The notes under the pieces: generated by a model
Database searches by the model: none
What the model was told of the DNA's origin: nothing
Seen by the model: only the letters and a program-made list of their open reading frames with translations
From: Clostridia bacterium
GTDB lineage: Bacteria; Bacillota; Clostridia; UMGS1810
Length of the DNA: 40,810 nt
NCBI GenBank assembly: GCA_016293435.1
Contig: JAEDEG010000009.1
Location: 1 to 40,810, forward strand
Direction of reading: 5' to 3'
Program-made: the position numbers and the translations under genes
In this document: positions 15,976-25,333 of the stretch, in pieces
Layout of the letters: each line of letters opens with the position of its first letter
Position numbering within the stretch: position 1 is the first letter of the stretch

Positions 15976-17070
15976 TTATATATCTCCCGTATGCTTATTT
16001 TGTTCAGTTGTATTTTCTTCTTGATTATCTTTGCGCTTATTATTGAAACGCTTGCGCAAGAGCTTATAAAGACCGAAAGCGGTGGCTACTGTAATCATAA
16101 GCAAAAGCGCCGCGGTGTATGAGCCTCTTTCGAGAAGAAGCACTGCGCTTATTCCAAGAACGGTTGCTATAACATATAGTATGGCTACAGTCTCTTTTTG
16201 AGTAAAGCCGCTGTCTAAAAGCCTATGATGAAGATGACCTCTGTCTGCCTCCATGATGGGCTTGTGATTCCACGCACGTCTTATAATCGCAAACAATGTA
16301 TCGAAAATGGGAAGTGCAAGTATGAGCATGGGAACCATAAATGATATAATTGCATAGCCCTTAAAAAGCCCCTGTATACATATTACCGACAGCATATATC
16401 CCAAAAACTGGGAACCGGTATCGCCCATAAATATTTTGGCGGGGTTGAAATTGTAGGGCAAAAATCCGAGACATCCACCGGCAAGTGCCGCCGATATTAT
16501 TGCCACGTTTTGCTCGCCGCCCAGTATTGCAATAAAAAACAGTGAAAATGATGCAATTGACGACACACCAACCGCCAGTCCGTCGAGACCGTCGATAAGG
16601 TTTACCGCATTGGTAACAATAACTATCCATACAATAGTAACCGGGATACTCCAATATCCAAGCTGCAGTACGCCTCCCTCTACCAGAAACTCCGGCATGC
16701 TTATGGCATTTATGCGAATATTGTGTGTCACGGCAATAAGCGCTGCCGCTATTTGAGCCGCAAGCTTTATGAGTGCACGAAGCTGCTTCACATCATCTAT
16801 TATGCTGACGCCTACTATGATAAGTGAGCCAATGATTATGCCTCTGGTCTGCTCATCTATCGGATTGGCAAAGCACAAAAGCGAAATGAGAAAGCCATAG
16901 AATATTGCAAGACCGCCAAGACGGGGAATGGGACGCTTGTGAATCCTTCGGTCATCGTTTGGAATATCGACCGCACCAATCTGATATGCCAGATTTTTCA
17001 CAAGCGGAGTTGCCGCAAGACTTATTGCAAAAGCAACCGAAAAACAAAAAATCAAGCTTTTAATATCCAT
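15976..17070 (-). CDS. tagO: MraY/WecA/TagO family undecaprenyl-phosphate GlcNAc-1-phosphate transferase
   Basis: This polytopic membrane enzyme transfers GlcNAc-1-phosphate to undecaprenyl phosphate, beginning teichoic-acid-like or other wall polymers. I place the start at the ATG at 17070 (364 residues) behind GAGGG; the frame extends to a GTG at 17082 that lacks its own ribosome binding site. About ten hydrophobic segments are visible. Family motifs: PNDDRRIHKRPIPRLGG, VNLIDGLDGLAVG (catalytic Asp cluster), FMGDTGSQFLGY, and the cytoplasmic HLHHRLLDSGFTQKE loop typical of the WecA/TagO rather than MraY branch. It overlaps closely with trpS upstream and wecB downstream. UppS and Dxr in this window supply its lipid acceptor. 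Confidence 0.93.
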   Translation of the reverse strand: MDIKSLIFCFSVAFAISLAATPLVKNLAYQIGAVDIPNDDRRIHKRPIPRLGGLAIFYGFLISLLCFANPIDEQTRGIIIGSLIIVGVSIIDDVKQLRALIKLAAQIAAALIAVTHNIRINAISMPEFLVEGGVLQLGYWSIPVTIVWIVIVTNAVNLIDGLDGLAVGVSSIASFSLFFIAILGGEQNVAIISAALAGGCLGFLPYNFNPAKIFMGDTGSQFLGYMLSVICIQGLFKGYAIISFMVPMLILALPIFDTLFAIIRRAWNHKPIMEADRGHLHHRLLDSGFTQKETVAILYVIATVLGISAVLLLERGSYTAALLLMITVATAFGLYKLLRKRFNNKRKDNQEENTTEQNKHTGDI

Positions 17071-17085
17071 GTCTGCCCTCACATT

Positions 17086-18081
17086 TTATCTGTCTACATA
17101 GCCTAACTTGCGGTGAACCTTGCGCAGGGTTTTGGCAGCAAGGTAAGAAGCTCTTTTGGCACCTTCGGTATAAACAGAATTTATATAATCTTTATTTTTG
17201 CAAAGATCTGCATATTTTGCCTGCAAAGGTCTGAGCTCTTCAACAACAGCTTCTGCCACTCTTTCTTTGAGTACACCATAACCAAGACCCGAAAATTCGT
17301 CAACGCTTTGTTCGATAGTATTGCCGGTTACGGCAGAATAAATACTGAGAAGATTGTTTATTCCGTCCTTGCCCTCGCGGTATGCAATTTCACCATCCGA
17401 ATCGGTAACGGCGCGCTTGAATTTGCGTCTTACGGTATCGGGATCATCAAGAATCGAAACAAAGCCGTTTGGATTGGGGTCGGATTTGCTCATTTTGGAC
17501 GATGGCTCCTGAAGGCTCATTATTTTCGCGCCCTCTTTGGGAATGTAGCCATCGGGTACCTTGAATACATCACCGTATACACCGTTGAAACGGATTGCGA
17601 TATCGCGCGCAAGCTCAAGATGTTGTTTCTGGTCGATGCCAACGGGTACGAGATCTGTCTGATACAGCAAAATATCTGCCGCCATAAGCACAGGATAGGT
17701 AAAAAGACCCGCATTGATATTATCTGCATGCTTTGCGGATTTATCTTTGAACTGAGTCATTCTGCCAAGCTCACCCATGTATGTAAAGCAGTTGAGCACC
17801 CAAGCAAGCTCGGCATGAGCCGGCACATGAGACTGAAAATATACAATGTTTTCTTCACCGTTTATGCCGCAGGCAAGATACTGAGTTAAAAAGTCCATGC
17901 ATCTTTTGCGTAGCTCGGCAGGATTCTGGCGAACTGTTATGGAATGAAGATCAACAACAGAAAATATGCAGTTGTAGTCATTTTGCAGATTAACCCAGTT
18001 TTTCAGAGCACCGAGATAGTTGCCGATGGTTATACAGCCGGTAGGCTGTATACCTGAAAAAATTGTCTTTTTGTCGTTCAT
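17086..18081 (-). CDS. trpS: Tryptophan--tRNA ligase
   Basis: This class I synthetase charges tRNA-Trp. It has 331 residues, the usual bacterial length. FSGIQPTGCITIGNYLGAL contains the TIGN version of HIGH (about residues 17-20), and KMSKSDPNP is the KMSKS loop. YPVLMAADILLYQTDLVPVGIDQKQHLELARDIA is the tryptophan-binding region with a diagnostic bacterial pattern. The ATG follows GAGGAG. It lies between an aminotransferase and a tagO-like gene with gaps of 17 and 15 bp, so it is probably part of a run-through transcript. No T-box leader is present in these short gaps. Confidence 0.97.
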   Translation of the reverse strand: MNDKKTIFSGIQPTGCITIGNYLGALKNWVNLQNDYNCIFSVVDLHSITVRQNPAELRKRCMDFLTQYLACGINGEENIVYFQSHVPAHAELAWVLNCFTYMGELGRMTQFKDKSAKHADNINAGLFTYPVLMAADILLYQTDLVPVGIDQKQHLELARDIAIRFNGVYGDVFKVPDGYIPKEGAKIMSLQEPSSKMSKSDPNPNGFVSILDDPDTVRRKFKRAVTDSDGEIAYREGKDGINNLLSIYSAVTGNTIEQSVDEFSGLGYGVLKERVAEAVVEELRPLQAKYADLCKNKDYINSVYTEGAKRASYLAAKTLRKVHRKLGYVDR

Positions 18082-18098
18082 AATATTCTGCTCCTCAA

Positions 18099-19289
18099 TT
18101 ACTTAACGTACTTTGTCAATACTTTGCCGATAGTCTTTATGCCTTGCTCAATCTTGTCGTCGGGCATGGTGGAATAGTTGAGACGGAAACAGCTGCTTGG
18201 AGCCTCTATATCCACCATACATGTGCTTCCCGGCACAAAGGCTACGCCCTTGTCTATGCACTCTTCAAAAATCGGCTGTGTGTTGATGCCCTCGGGCAGT
18301 GTGCACCAAAGAAATATACCGCCCTCGGGACGGGTATAGGAAGCACCCGCCGGAAAGTGTTTGTCCATACATTCAAGCATGAGAGCGCATTTGTGACCGT
18401 ATAGCTCACAGCCATTTTGGATGTGGGCTTTGAAATCATATTTTTTTATAAATCTTTCTACAAGCATCTGATTTATGAGAGGTGTGTGTACATCGTTTAC
18501 CTGCTTACACACAATAACTCTGTCGATAATGGACTCATGACCGGTTATCCAGCCTACTCTCAATCCGGGAGCAAGCGTTTTTGAAAAAGAGCCTACATAT
18601 ATTACTCTGCCCTTATCGTCCATTGACTTTATTGTAGGAACAGGCTCACCTTTAAAGCGAAGATCGCCGTAGGGGTTGTCCTCCAAAATATAACAGTCAT
18701 ATTTTTCGGCAAGCTCAAGGAGCTTCTTCCTTTTTTCTATTGATTGTGTAATGCCGGTGGGGTTTTGAAAAGTAGGAATAGTGTAGATGAGCTTAATATT
18801 TTCTTTTTGAAGTATTTGTTCAACCTTTTCGGTATTGATGCCGTCTTGTGCCATTTCTACTCCGAAAAGCTTTGCATTGTAAGATCGGATAGCATTGAGA
18901 GTGCCAATGAAGCTCGGGTCTTCACAAATTACGCCCTCGCCCTCGTTAACCAGGGATTTTACAAGCAGGTCAATTGCCTGCTGTGCACCGGTGGTTATGA
19001 TTGTACGGTCAAAATCCTTACCGACGTTGTTTTCGGCATTGATGCCGCATACGATTTCGGTGAGGGGCGCATAGCCCTCGGTAACACCATATACAAATGC
19101 ATTGGAACCCTCTTCAAGAGTGATTTCCTTTAAAAGCTCGCTCCATATATTGATTGGAAACAGCTCAGGCGAGGGTATTCCTCCGGCAAAGGATATGATT
19201 CCAGGTTTACCGAGCAGTTTAAAAATTTCTCTTATTGCAGAGGCTTTGAGTGATGTTACTCTGTCTGCAAGTGCATTTTGTATGTTCAT
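18099..19289 (-). CDS. PLP-dependent aminotransferase, fold type I (aminotransferase class I/II)
   Basis: The 396 residues align with the LysN/2-aminoadipate-type and aromatic/branched-chain aminotransferases related to the catalytic half of MocR regulators; no helix-turn-helix domain is present. PLP residues are visible: N176 in PTFQNPTG, D204 and Y207 in LEDNPYGDLRF, and the Schiff-base lysine K237 in VGSFSKTLAPGLRVGW. ISFAGGIPSPELFP is a typical N-terminal block. The amino donor and acceptor cannot be settled by eye; 2-oxoadipate, aromatic or branched-chain 2-oxoacids are all possible. AGGAGG precedes the ATG; manA ends 22 bp upstream. Confidence 0.9.
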   Translation of the reverse strand: MNIQNALADRVTSLKASAIREIFKLLGKPGIISFAGGIPSPELFPINIWSELLKEITLEEGSNAFVYGVTEGYAPLTEIVCGINAENNVGKDFDRTIITTGAQQAIDLLVKSLVNEGEGVICEDPSFIGTLNAIRSYNAKLFGVEMAQDGINTEKVEQILQKENIKLIYTIPTFQNPTGITQSIEKRKKLLELAEKYDCYILEDNPYGDLRFKGEPVPTIKSMDDKGRVIYVGSFSKTLAPGLRVGWITGHESIIDRVIVCKQVNDVHTPLINQMLVERFIKKYDFKAHIQNGCELYGHKCALMLECMDKHFPAGASYTRPEGGIFLWCTLPEGINTQPIFEECIDKGVAFVPGSTCMVDIEAPSSCFRLNYSTMPDDKIEQGIKTIGKVLTKYVK

Positions 19290-19311
19290 TTGTCTTTCCT
19301 CCTATAGATAT

Positions 19312-20271
19312 TTATTCGTAGCTCCTTAATAATTCGCATTTACCTTTGAGCTTATATGCTGTGATTGCAGCGGGGATAAAAAAGCTGTCGCCCGCCGAAA
19401 AGTCGTAATCGGTACCGTTGTATTCTACAGCTCCCCTACCCTCGGTGCATATGAGCATTTCAAATTTGGTATCGGGTTTTGAGATAGATACAGTGCCATT
19501 GACATCATATTTTATAACTGTAAAATATTTACACTCGGCAATAATCTGAGATGTTCCGCCCTCAAAAGAAATTTTTTCGGGCAGTGATGTCTGCATGCCG
19601 CAGGCATTATAGTCGGCAGCAAGCACTGCCTTGTCTATGTGCAGGGGTCTTTTATTGCCGTCTTTGTCGGTGCGATTATAATCATATACACGGTATGTAG
19701 TGTTGGAGCTTTGCTGAATTTCGGCAATCAAAAGCCCCTCACATATGGCGTGAACCGTGCCCGAGGGAATAAAAAACGAATCACCTTTTTTGACCGGAAC
19801 ATAGTTTAAATATTCTTCCAATGTGCCGTTCTGAGCAGCCTTCTTAAAGACTTCGGGCGTGGTGCCTTTTTTCAGACCATACACGATATGTGCTCCCGGA
19901 GCAGCGTCTACCACATACCACATCTCGGTTTTGCCAAGCTCGCCGTTTTCGTGAACGGCGGCAAAGGCATCATTGGGATGAACCTGAACCGACAGCTTGT
20001 CTTTGGCATCAAGAAGCTTTACAAGAAGCGGAAAAACCCCTGCCTCTTCTTTGCCGAGCATTGCCTTGGTATTTGCAAAAATAACGTCGCAAAGAAGCTT
20101 ACCCTTATACTCTCCCTCCGCAACGGAGCAAAGTCCGTCGCTATGACAAGAAATCTCCCAGCTTTCTGCCGCAAATCCGTCCGGAATCGGCTTGCCAAAC
20201 TTTGTTTTGAGTGTATCGCCACCCCAGATATACTGTTTGAATACCGGAGCGGTTTTGATTGGATATATCAT
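19312..20271 (-). CDS. manA: Mannose-6-phosphate isomerase, class I
   Basis: ManA interconverts mannose 6-phosphate and fructose 6-phosphate with zinc. The start is the ATG at 20271 behind AAAGG, giving 319 residues, like the Firmicutes ManA/Pmi enzymes; the longer frame runs through the upstream promoter region. Metal-site blocks are SVQVHPND and LGKTEMWYV, with SGTVHAICEGLLIAEIQ later. WGGDTLKTKFGK at the N-terminus is also typical. It appears to be the first gene of the manA-aminotransferase-trpS-tagO-wecB run. It may link glycolysis to mannose-containing sugar nucleotides or only serve mannose use. Confidence 0.94.
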   Translation of the reverse strand: MIYPIKTAPVFKQYIWGGDTLKTKFGKPIPDGFAAESWEISCHSDGLCSVAEGEYKGKLLCDVIFANTKAMLGKEEAGVFPLLVKLLDAKDKLSVQVHPNDAFAAVHENGELGKTEMWYVVDAAPGAHIVYGLKKGTTPEVFKKAAQNGTLEEYLNYVPVKKGDSFFIPSGTVHAICEGLLIAEIQQSSNTTYRVYDYNRTDKDGNKRPLHIDKAVLAADYNACGMQTSLPEKISFEGGTSQIIAECKYFTVIKYDVNGTVSISKPDTKFEMLICTEGRGAVEYNGTDYDFSAGDSFFIPAAITAYKLKGKCELLRSYE

Positions 20272-20309
20272 TGTATTTACCTTTCTGAAAAAGTGAACAA
20301 AACTCACAT

Positions 20310-20337
20310 AATATATATTTTTTTTACAATACCACAA
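20310..20337 (-). promoter_or_regulatory. Candidate promoter for manA
   Basis: On the minus strand TTGTGG (20337-20332), a 16 bp spacer and TATATT (20315-20310) lie about 40 bp before the ATG. The match to consensus is moderate and the DNA is very AT-rich. Confidence 0.4.
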
Positions 20338-20379
20338 ATATAAAAAAATTCAAGCTTTTCTTTTTATTTAGCAGGTATT

Positions 20380-21093
20380 TTAATTTACATTAAATTCCTT
20401 AATGCTTTCGTCATCAATTTCTATTGAAGCTTCTTTTTTCCATTGTTTGACAATTTTGTTAAACTCCTGCTTTTTTAAGATATCAGTGATTTCTTCATCT
20501 GTAACATTGTCTGCGTACTGCCCGCGAAGCTCGGCTATTGCTTCGTCTGATACCGCAAGAGCACCATCGGCATCATATTTTTCGTACAGTTTTTGTATAT
20601 ATAAATTTTCGGTTATAATCTGTTTATACGAAGCCATATCGGTGCCCATATCCGAAAGAGTCTTTTCAAATTCTTCGTAGCCTCCGTTGGATTCGGAGGT
20701 GGAAATGACTTCTTTGTCAATGTTGGCACTTTCCTGTGCAGAAAGAGAAATCCCCTCACTTAAAGCCTTTTGGTACTGCAGCTTTTGTAAAACCGCATTG
20801 TCTGCCGCAAGATCTCTTGCAACGTCTACGGCATTTTTGCCGTCAATCTCTGTGGTTTTCCAATAGGTAGCTATGTCTTCTTGTGTGGAGTTTTCGGAAG
20901 TGTAGCCCGCTTCAGAAAGCATGCCTATCTCTGCAACATAGAAAAAATATGATATATACTCCTTGGAAAGGGGTTCGTCATTAACCGTAATATACACCTT
21001 TTCCGCTTCAGATTTTGTTCGGTCTGAGCATGCCGGCAGTAAAATGACAAATATCAGCAATATTAATGAAAGTATTCTATGTTTTGTAATCAT
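20380..21093 (-). CDS. Putative lipoprotein with SurA/PrsA N-terminal-like region, no PPIase domain seen
   Basis: I choose the ATG at 21093 (237 residues), nine bases after GGAGGG. The N-terminus is a lipoprotein signal: KHR, a hydrophobic run, then LPAC with the lipid-attached C22, so it is exported and membrane-anchored. The remainder is helical and acidic. A block beginning VYITVNDEPLSKEYISYFFYVA resembles the start of the SurA/PrsA chaperone region, and YKQIITENLYIQKLYEKY resembles its later helix. PrsA-type proteins normally carry a parvulin domain; I see none, and 237 residues leave little room. It follows mfd by 42 bp. In other Clostridia a peptidyl-prolyl isomerase follows mfd, which supports a folding role. 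The exact function is inferred. Confidence 0.75.
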   Translation of the reverse strand: MITKHRILSLILLIFVILLPACSDRTKSEAEKVYITVNDEPLSKEYISYFFYVAEIGMLSEAGYTSENSTQEDIATYWKTTEIDGKNAVDVARDLAADNAVLQKLQYQKALSEGISLSAQESANIDKEVISTSESNGGYEEFEKTLSDMGTDMASYKQIITENLYIQKLYEKYDADGALAVSDEAIAELRGQYADNVTDEEITDILKKQEFNKIVKQWKKEASIEIDDESIKEFNVN

Positions 21094-21135
21094 GATACAC
21101 ACCCTCCCTATTATTTATATATTATATAATAAACC

Positions 21136-24100
21136 TTATTTTGATTCTTGTATTGTTCTTACAAGCTTTTGTAATATAATTTTAATATTAGGAATAACAT
21201 TTGTGTCACATTTGTATATAACAGAAGATTTTGCGCCGCTGACAAACTTCATTTCGCGTTCATATTCTTTGATGAGATTTACTACCGCATCGGGATATGC
21301 ATATTCGGTAAATGTGAATACTACTGTTTTTTCCTTTTGGGTTATATCGCAAATTTCGGCAATACGGCACAGAGATTTTATATATGAAACATCAAGGAGG
21401 TTTGAAACCGCCAAAGGTATGTCACCAAATCTATCAAGAAATTCCGACTGCATCTCATAATAGTCGTCTTGAGTCTCGATTGTTGCGATTTTTTTGTAGA
21501 GATCTATGCGCTGCTGTTCGTATTCTACATAGCTTTCGGGGATATATGCATCTGCCTTTATATCAACCGTAATTTCTATCGGAGGGCGATATTCTTCACC
21601 TTTCTTTTCTTTGACAGCCTGCTCTAAAAGCATACAGTACATATCGTAGCCTACAAGATTCATATTGCCGTGCTGCTGCTTGCCCAAAAGATTGCCGGCA
21701 CCCCTTATTTCAAGATCGCGCATAGCAATCTTAAAGCCCGAGCCAAATTCGGTAAATTCTTTGATTGCCTGAAGCCGCTTGTGGGCTACAGAATCCAAAA
21801 TTTTGCCGGGATAGTATGTCAGATATGCATATGCCATTCTGTTGGAGCGCCCTACCCTGCCCCTCAGCTGATAAAGCTGTGACAAGCCGAGATGGTCGGA
21901 GTTTTCTATAATTATTGTATTTACATTTGAAACATCAAGTCCGGTTTCAATTATTGTGGTACAGACAAGAATATCTATCTCGCCCTCCATCAGAGACATC
22001 ATTATTTCTTCAAGATTATTTTCACTCATTTTGCCATGGGCTACGGCAATGCGTGCCTCGGGAGCCAATGCTTGAAGCTTTGAAGCGACTTTTTCTATGC
22101 CGTCTACCCTATTGTGCAGATAGTATACCTGACCTCCCCTTTCGAGCTCACGCCTTATGGCATTGGAAATAATCGCCTCATTATATTCCATAACAAAGGT
22201 CTGTACGGGATAACGGTCGCTCGGAGGCTCGGAAAGCACACTCAAATCTCTTATACCAACCATTGCCATATTAAGCGTTCTGGGTATGGGGGTGGCACTC
22301 AAGCTAAGAACGTCTACATTCTTTTTTATCTCCTTGAGCCGTTCTTTGTGCGCAACACCAAAGCGCTGTTCTTCGTCTATGATAAGCAAACCGAGATTTT
22401 TGAAATTGACATCCTTTTGCAAAAGTCTGTGAGTGCCGATCACAACATCCACACTGCCTGTTTTGAGACCCGACACGGTTTTTTCCTGCTGCTTTTTTGT
22501 TCTGAACCGCGAAAGCATCTCAACCTTCATGGCATACTCTCCGAGACGAGCAGAAAAATTGTTGTAGTGTTGCTGAGCAAGGATAGTGGTGGGAACAAGG
22601 TATGCAACCTGCATTCCATCCATTACACACTTAAATGCTGCGCGAATGGCAACCTCGGTTTTGCCGTAGCCGACATCGCCGCAAAGAAGGCGATCCATGC
22701 ATTTGCAATCTTCCATATCTTTTTTGACCTCTTTTATGGAACGAAGCTGGTCGGGAGTTTCTTCATATATGAACTTATCTTCAAATTCTTTTTGCCACGG
22801 GGTATCGGGGGAGAAAACGTGCCCCTTCATCTCACTGCGCTGAGAGTAGAGATCTATGAGCTCACCGGCAAGAGTGTCAACGCTGCTTTTGACACGGGAT
22901 ACGGTTTTGTTCCACTGGGCACCGCCAAGACTGTTGAGCTTGACTTTTTCACTTTCTGAACCGGAATACTTATGCAAAAAATCAAGCTGATTGGTGGGAA
23001 CATAGAGTATATCGCTGCCCTTATATTTTATTTTGAGATAATCCTTGGTGACATTTTCGACCGTGAGCTGAGCTATACCCACATAGCGGCCTATTCCATG
23101 GGAACGGTGTACAACGTAGTCCCCTTTGGCAAGGTCATCAAAGCTTTTTATTACATCTGCGCTGTTTTTGGATTTTTTAACTTTTCTTTTTGGGGATGAA
23201 GAAGTGCTGTCAACGTCTGTAACAACCACTGTTTTAATGGTTGGATATTCAAAACCCCTTGCTATATGACCGTCAACAACATATATTTGACCGTACTTTG
23301 GTACATCAGATTCCATATTTGCAGCGGTCGCCTCAATACCGTGCTCCAAAAGAGTTGAAATCATAGAATCGATTCTTGATTTCCCGTTTAGTACAAAGAG
23401 GACACGAAAGCCACTATTTTTCCAGAATTTTAAATCCTCAATCAAAAATTCTGCCTTGCCGCTGTAGCTGCTGAGTGATTTGGCAGTAATGCCCACAAAG
23501 GAAAGCGGCGTAAACATTGGACACAAGTGTGAAAGAGAGCTTATTGAAACAAGCTTTTTGTCGCCGAGCCGAGAGATAATATCATAATAATCTAACATAT
23601 AGCTTTTTTTGTGGCGGGGAAGGATTCCCTTATCAAGTAAATCGGCTACAGTCTCGCTGTGTTCTTTGTAGCTTACCTTTGACATTTCACAAAGCTGTTT
23701 TGCCTCATCGAGAAAAACCAAGGTATCGGAATCAATATAATCCAAAAGAGTGTATATTCTGTCGTAAAAATACGGAGCATATTTATCCAGCGAAGCAAAT
23801 GCCATGTTATGCTCAAGCTTTTCGGCATCTGATATCAGATTTTCATTTTTGAGCTTGCGTATCTGCAGTGCAACCTCAGCAGCCTTTTCGGTATCATATG
23901 CAATCTCTCTGACGGGACATATTGTACACTGAGCTATATTATCAATTGAAATCTGTGTTGAAGTGTCAAATTCTCTTACAGAATCGACCTCATCATCAAA
24001 AAGGTCTATTCTGACAGGATTGTTGTGACAGGGAGAAAAAACATCAATAATAGACCCGCGTATACTGAACTGCCCCATTCCCTCAATCATTGAGCATCTG

Positions 24101-24579
24101 CGATAGCCCATTGTTATAAGCTTTGAGGTAAAGTCGGAAATATCTATCACATCACCGGGTTTGACATTGATCAGCAAACGGTTGAATATATGAGGAGGGA
24201 TTGTAAATTTGGAAACGGCCTCGAGAGTTGTAACAACCGGTGCACCCCGGAAAAAATTTGAAAGAGTGTAAAGACGCGAAATTTCGGCACTATGGCTAGA
24301 GGCATCTATATCATAAAAGACATATTCTTTATTTTTGAACACAAAAACATCACGCTGAAAAAGGAACGATAAATCCTCTTTTATCCTTCCTGCTTCTGCT
24401 TCATCGGTGGTAATTACAAGACATTTTTTATTTAGACGTGAGCAAACGGAATATATAAAATGACTTTTCTGACTTCCGGTCATGCCGGTTATATGAACCG
24501 GGCATTTTTGTGACTGAATATTTTCTATCACCGATAAAAATTCTGCATTTGTATCCAAAATTTTTGAAAAAATTGACAT
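21136..24579 (-). CDS. mfd: Transcription-repair coupling factor Mfd
   Basis: Mfd removes RNA polymerase stalled at DNA lesions and recruits UvrA. The 1147 residues are full length. From the N-terminus: a UvrB-homology region (FIYSVCSRLNKKC and SIIDVFSPCHNNPVR), the RNA polymerase-interacting domain (about 480-560, FDDLAKGDYVVHRSHGIGRYVG), then the helicase with Walker A-like CGDVGYGKTEVAIRAA, Walker B-like IIDEEQRFGV, SATPIPRTL, VDVLSLS and QLRGRVGRSNRMAYAYL. The C-terminal TRCF domain follows. The gene sits 48 bp after pth, the conserved Firmicutes order. Bacillus has the small gene fin between pth and mfd; no such ORF fits here. Confidence 0.98.
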   Translation of the reverse strand: MSIFSKILDTNAEFLSVIENIQSQKCPVHITGMTGSQKSHFIYSVCSRLNKKCLVITTDEAEAGRIKEDLSFLFQRDVFVFKNKEYVFYDIDASSHSAEISRLYTLSNFFRGAPVVTTLEAVSKFTIPPHIFNRLLINVKPGDVIDISDFTSKLITMGYRRCSMIEGMGQFSIRGSIIDVFSPCHNNPVRIDLFDDEVDSVREFDTSTQISIDNIAQCTICPVREIAYDTEKAAEVALQIRKLKNENLISDAEKLEHNMAFASLDKYAPYFYDRIYTLLDYIDSDTLVFLDEAKQLCEMSKVSYKEHSETVADLLDKGILPRHKKSYMLDYYDIISRLGDKKLVSISSLSHLCPMFTPLSFVGITAKSLSSYSGKAEFLIEDLKFWKNSGFRVLFVLNGKSRIDSMISTLLEHGIEATAANMESDVPKYGQIYVVDGHIARGFEYPTIKTVVVTDVDSTSSSPKRKVKKSKNSADVIKSFDDLAKGDYVVHRSHGIGRYVGIAQLTVENVTKDYLKIKYKGSDILYVPTNQLDFLHKYSGSESEKVKLNSLGGAQWNKTVSRVKSSVDTLAGELIDLYSQRSEMKGHVFSPDTPWQKEFEDKFIYEETPDQLRSIKEVKKDMEDCKCMDRLLCGDVGYGKTEVAIRAAFKCVMDGMQVAYLVPTTILAQQHYNNFSARLGEYAMKVEMLSRFRTKKQQEKTVSGLKTGSVDVVIGTHRLLQKDVNFKNLGLLIIDEEQRFGVAHKERLKEIKKNVDVLSLSATPIPRTLNMAMVGIRDLSVLSEPPSDRYPVQTFVMEYNEAIISNAIRRELERGGQVYYLHNRVDGIEKVASKLQALAPEARIAVAHGKMSENNLEEIMMSLMEGEIDILVCTTIIETGLDVSNVNTIIIENSDHLGLSQLYQLRGRVGRSNRMAYAYLTYYPGKILDSVAHKRLQAIKEFTEFGSGFKIAMRDLEIRGAGNLLGKQQHGNMNLVGYDMYCMLLEQAVKEKKGEEYRPPIEITVDIKADAYIPESYVEYEQQRIDLYKKIATIETQDDYYEMQSEFLDRFGDIPLAVSNLLDVSYIKSLCRIAEICDITQKEKTVVFTFTEYAYPDAVVNLIKEYEREMKFVSGAKSSVIYKCDTNVIPNIKIILQKLVRTIQESK

Positions 24580-24627
24580 AGTCCTCTCCTGTTGCAGCTT
24601 AATTTAGTGATGGTAGTTTCGGCTGTA

Positions 24628-25191
24628 TTAATTGTTATACTTATTCATTGCGCGCTCTATACTCTGAGTGATTATGCAATCAATTGCTTCGCACACTTTT
24701 TCTACAACGGGCTTTAAAAGCTTTATTTCGTCATCGGAAAACTTGCCAAGCACAAAATCTGCAAGGTCGTAGTCTTCGTGCTGAGGTGCACCCACACCGA
24801 TTTTTATTCTGGCAAAATTGTCGGACCCGAGCCTTGAAATTATGGATTTGAGCCCATTGTGACCGCCTGCACTGCCCTTGGCGCGTATGCGCAGTCTGCC
24901 GGGAGCAAGGCTTATGTCATCGTGAACGATAATGATATTTTCGGGCAAAATTTTGTAAAACGAGGCAAATTCGGCAATGCTGTCGCCGCTGAGGTTCATA
25001 TATGTTTGCGGAAGAGCAATGAAAACCTTTTCACCGCTTATATTGCCCTCACCGAAAAATGCTCTGAATTTGTTTTTGTTTAAATTTACACAATGCTTGG
25101 ATGCATATGATATTACGGCATCAAAACCGATATTATGTCTTGTTTTTTCATATTTTTTTTCGGGATTGCCAAGGCCTGCTACAAGATACAT
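24628..25191 (-). CDS. pth: Peptidyl-tRNA hydrolase
   Basis: Pth frees tRNA from prematurely released peptidyl-tRNA. The start is the ATG at 25191, giving 187 residues beginning MYLVAGLGNPEKKYEKTRHNIGFD, where N and the downstream His (KTRHNIGF) are the conserved active-site pair. QTYMNLSG, VHDDISLAPGRLRIRAKGSAGGHNGLKSI and RIKIGVG complete the signatures. The frame opens at a TTG at 25218, but its first codons contain the AAGGAG ribosome binding site. Its place before mfd matches the Bacillus spoVC region. Confidence 0.97.
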   Translation of the reverse strand: MYLVAGLGNPEKKYEKTRHNIGFDAVISYASKHCVNLNKNKFRAFFGEGNISGEKVFIALPQTYMNLSGDSIAEFASFYKILPENIIIVHDDISLAPGRLRIRAKGSAGGHNGLKSIISRLGSDNFARIKIGVGAPQHEDYDLADFVLGKFSDDEIKLLKPVVEKVCEAIDCIITQSIERAMNKYNN

Positions 25192-25237
25192 GGTAATATA
25201 AAAGCTCCTTTCTGTCAATAAAAAGCACTTTAAATAT

Positions 25238-25246
25238 ATTCTACCA
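25238..25246 (-). promoter_or_regulatory. Extended -10 candidate promoter for pth-mfd-lipoprotein
   Basis: TGGTAGAAT on the minus strand (25246-25238) lies between the prs terminator and the pth ATG, about 47 bp upstream. No good -35 is seen. A separate promoter is expected because a terminator ends the prs transcript. Confidence 0.4.
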
Positions 25247-25276
25247 CAAATCAGGGCAAAAAGAAACAGTTTTTTA

Positions 25277-25315
25277 AAAAATCGACTTTATCAACAAGTG
25301 ACAAAGCCGATTTTA
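25277..25315 (-). terminator. Rho-independent terminator of prs
   Basis: AAAATCGGCTTTGTC pairs with GATAAAGTCGATTTT on the minus strand (one G-T pair), followed by further Ts. It starts about 18 bp beyond the prs stop. Confidence 0.8.
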
Positions 25316-25333
25316 CCATTTTTATAATTATAA

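Noticed and set aside
17113..17889. 258-codon plus-strand frame
   Set aside because: It is antisense to trpS, whose motifs are intact; codon structure of the true gene explains the openness.
22114..22959. 281-codon plus-strand frame
   Set aside because: It is antisense to the conserved helicase region of mfd, has no ribosome binding site and resembles no protein.
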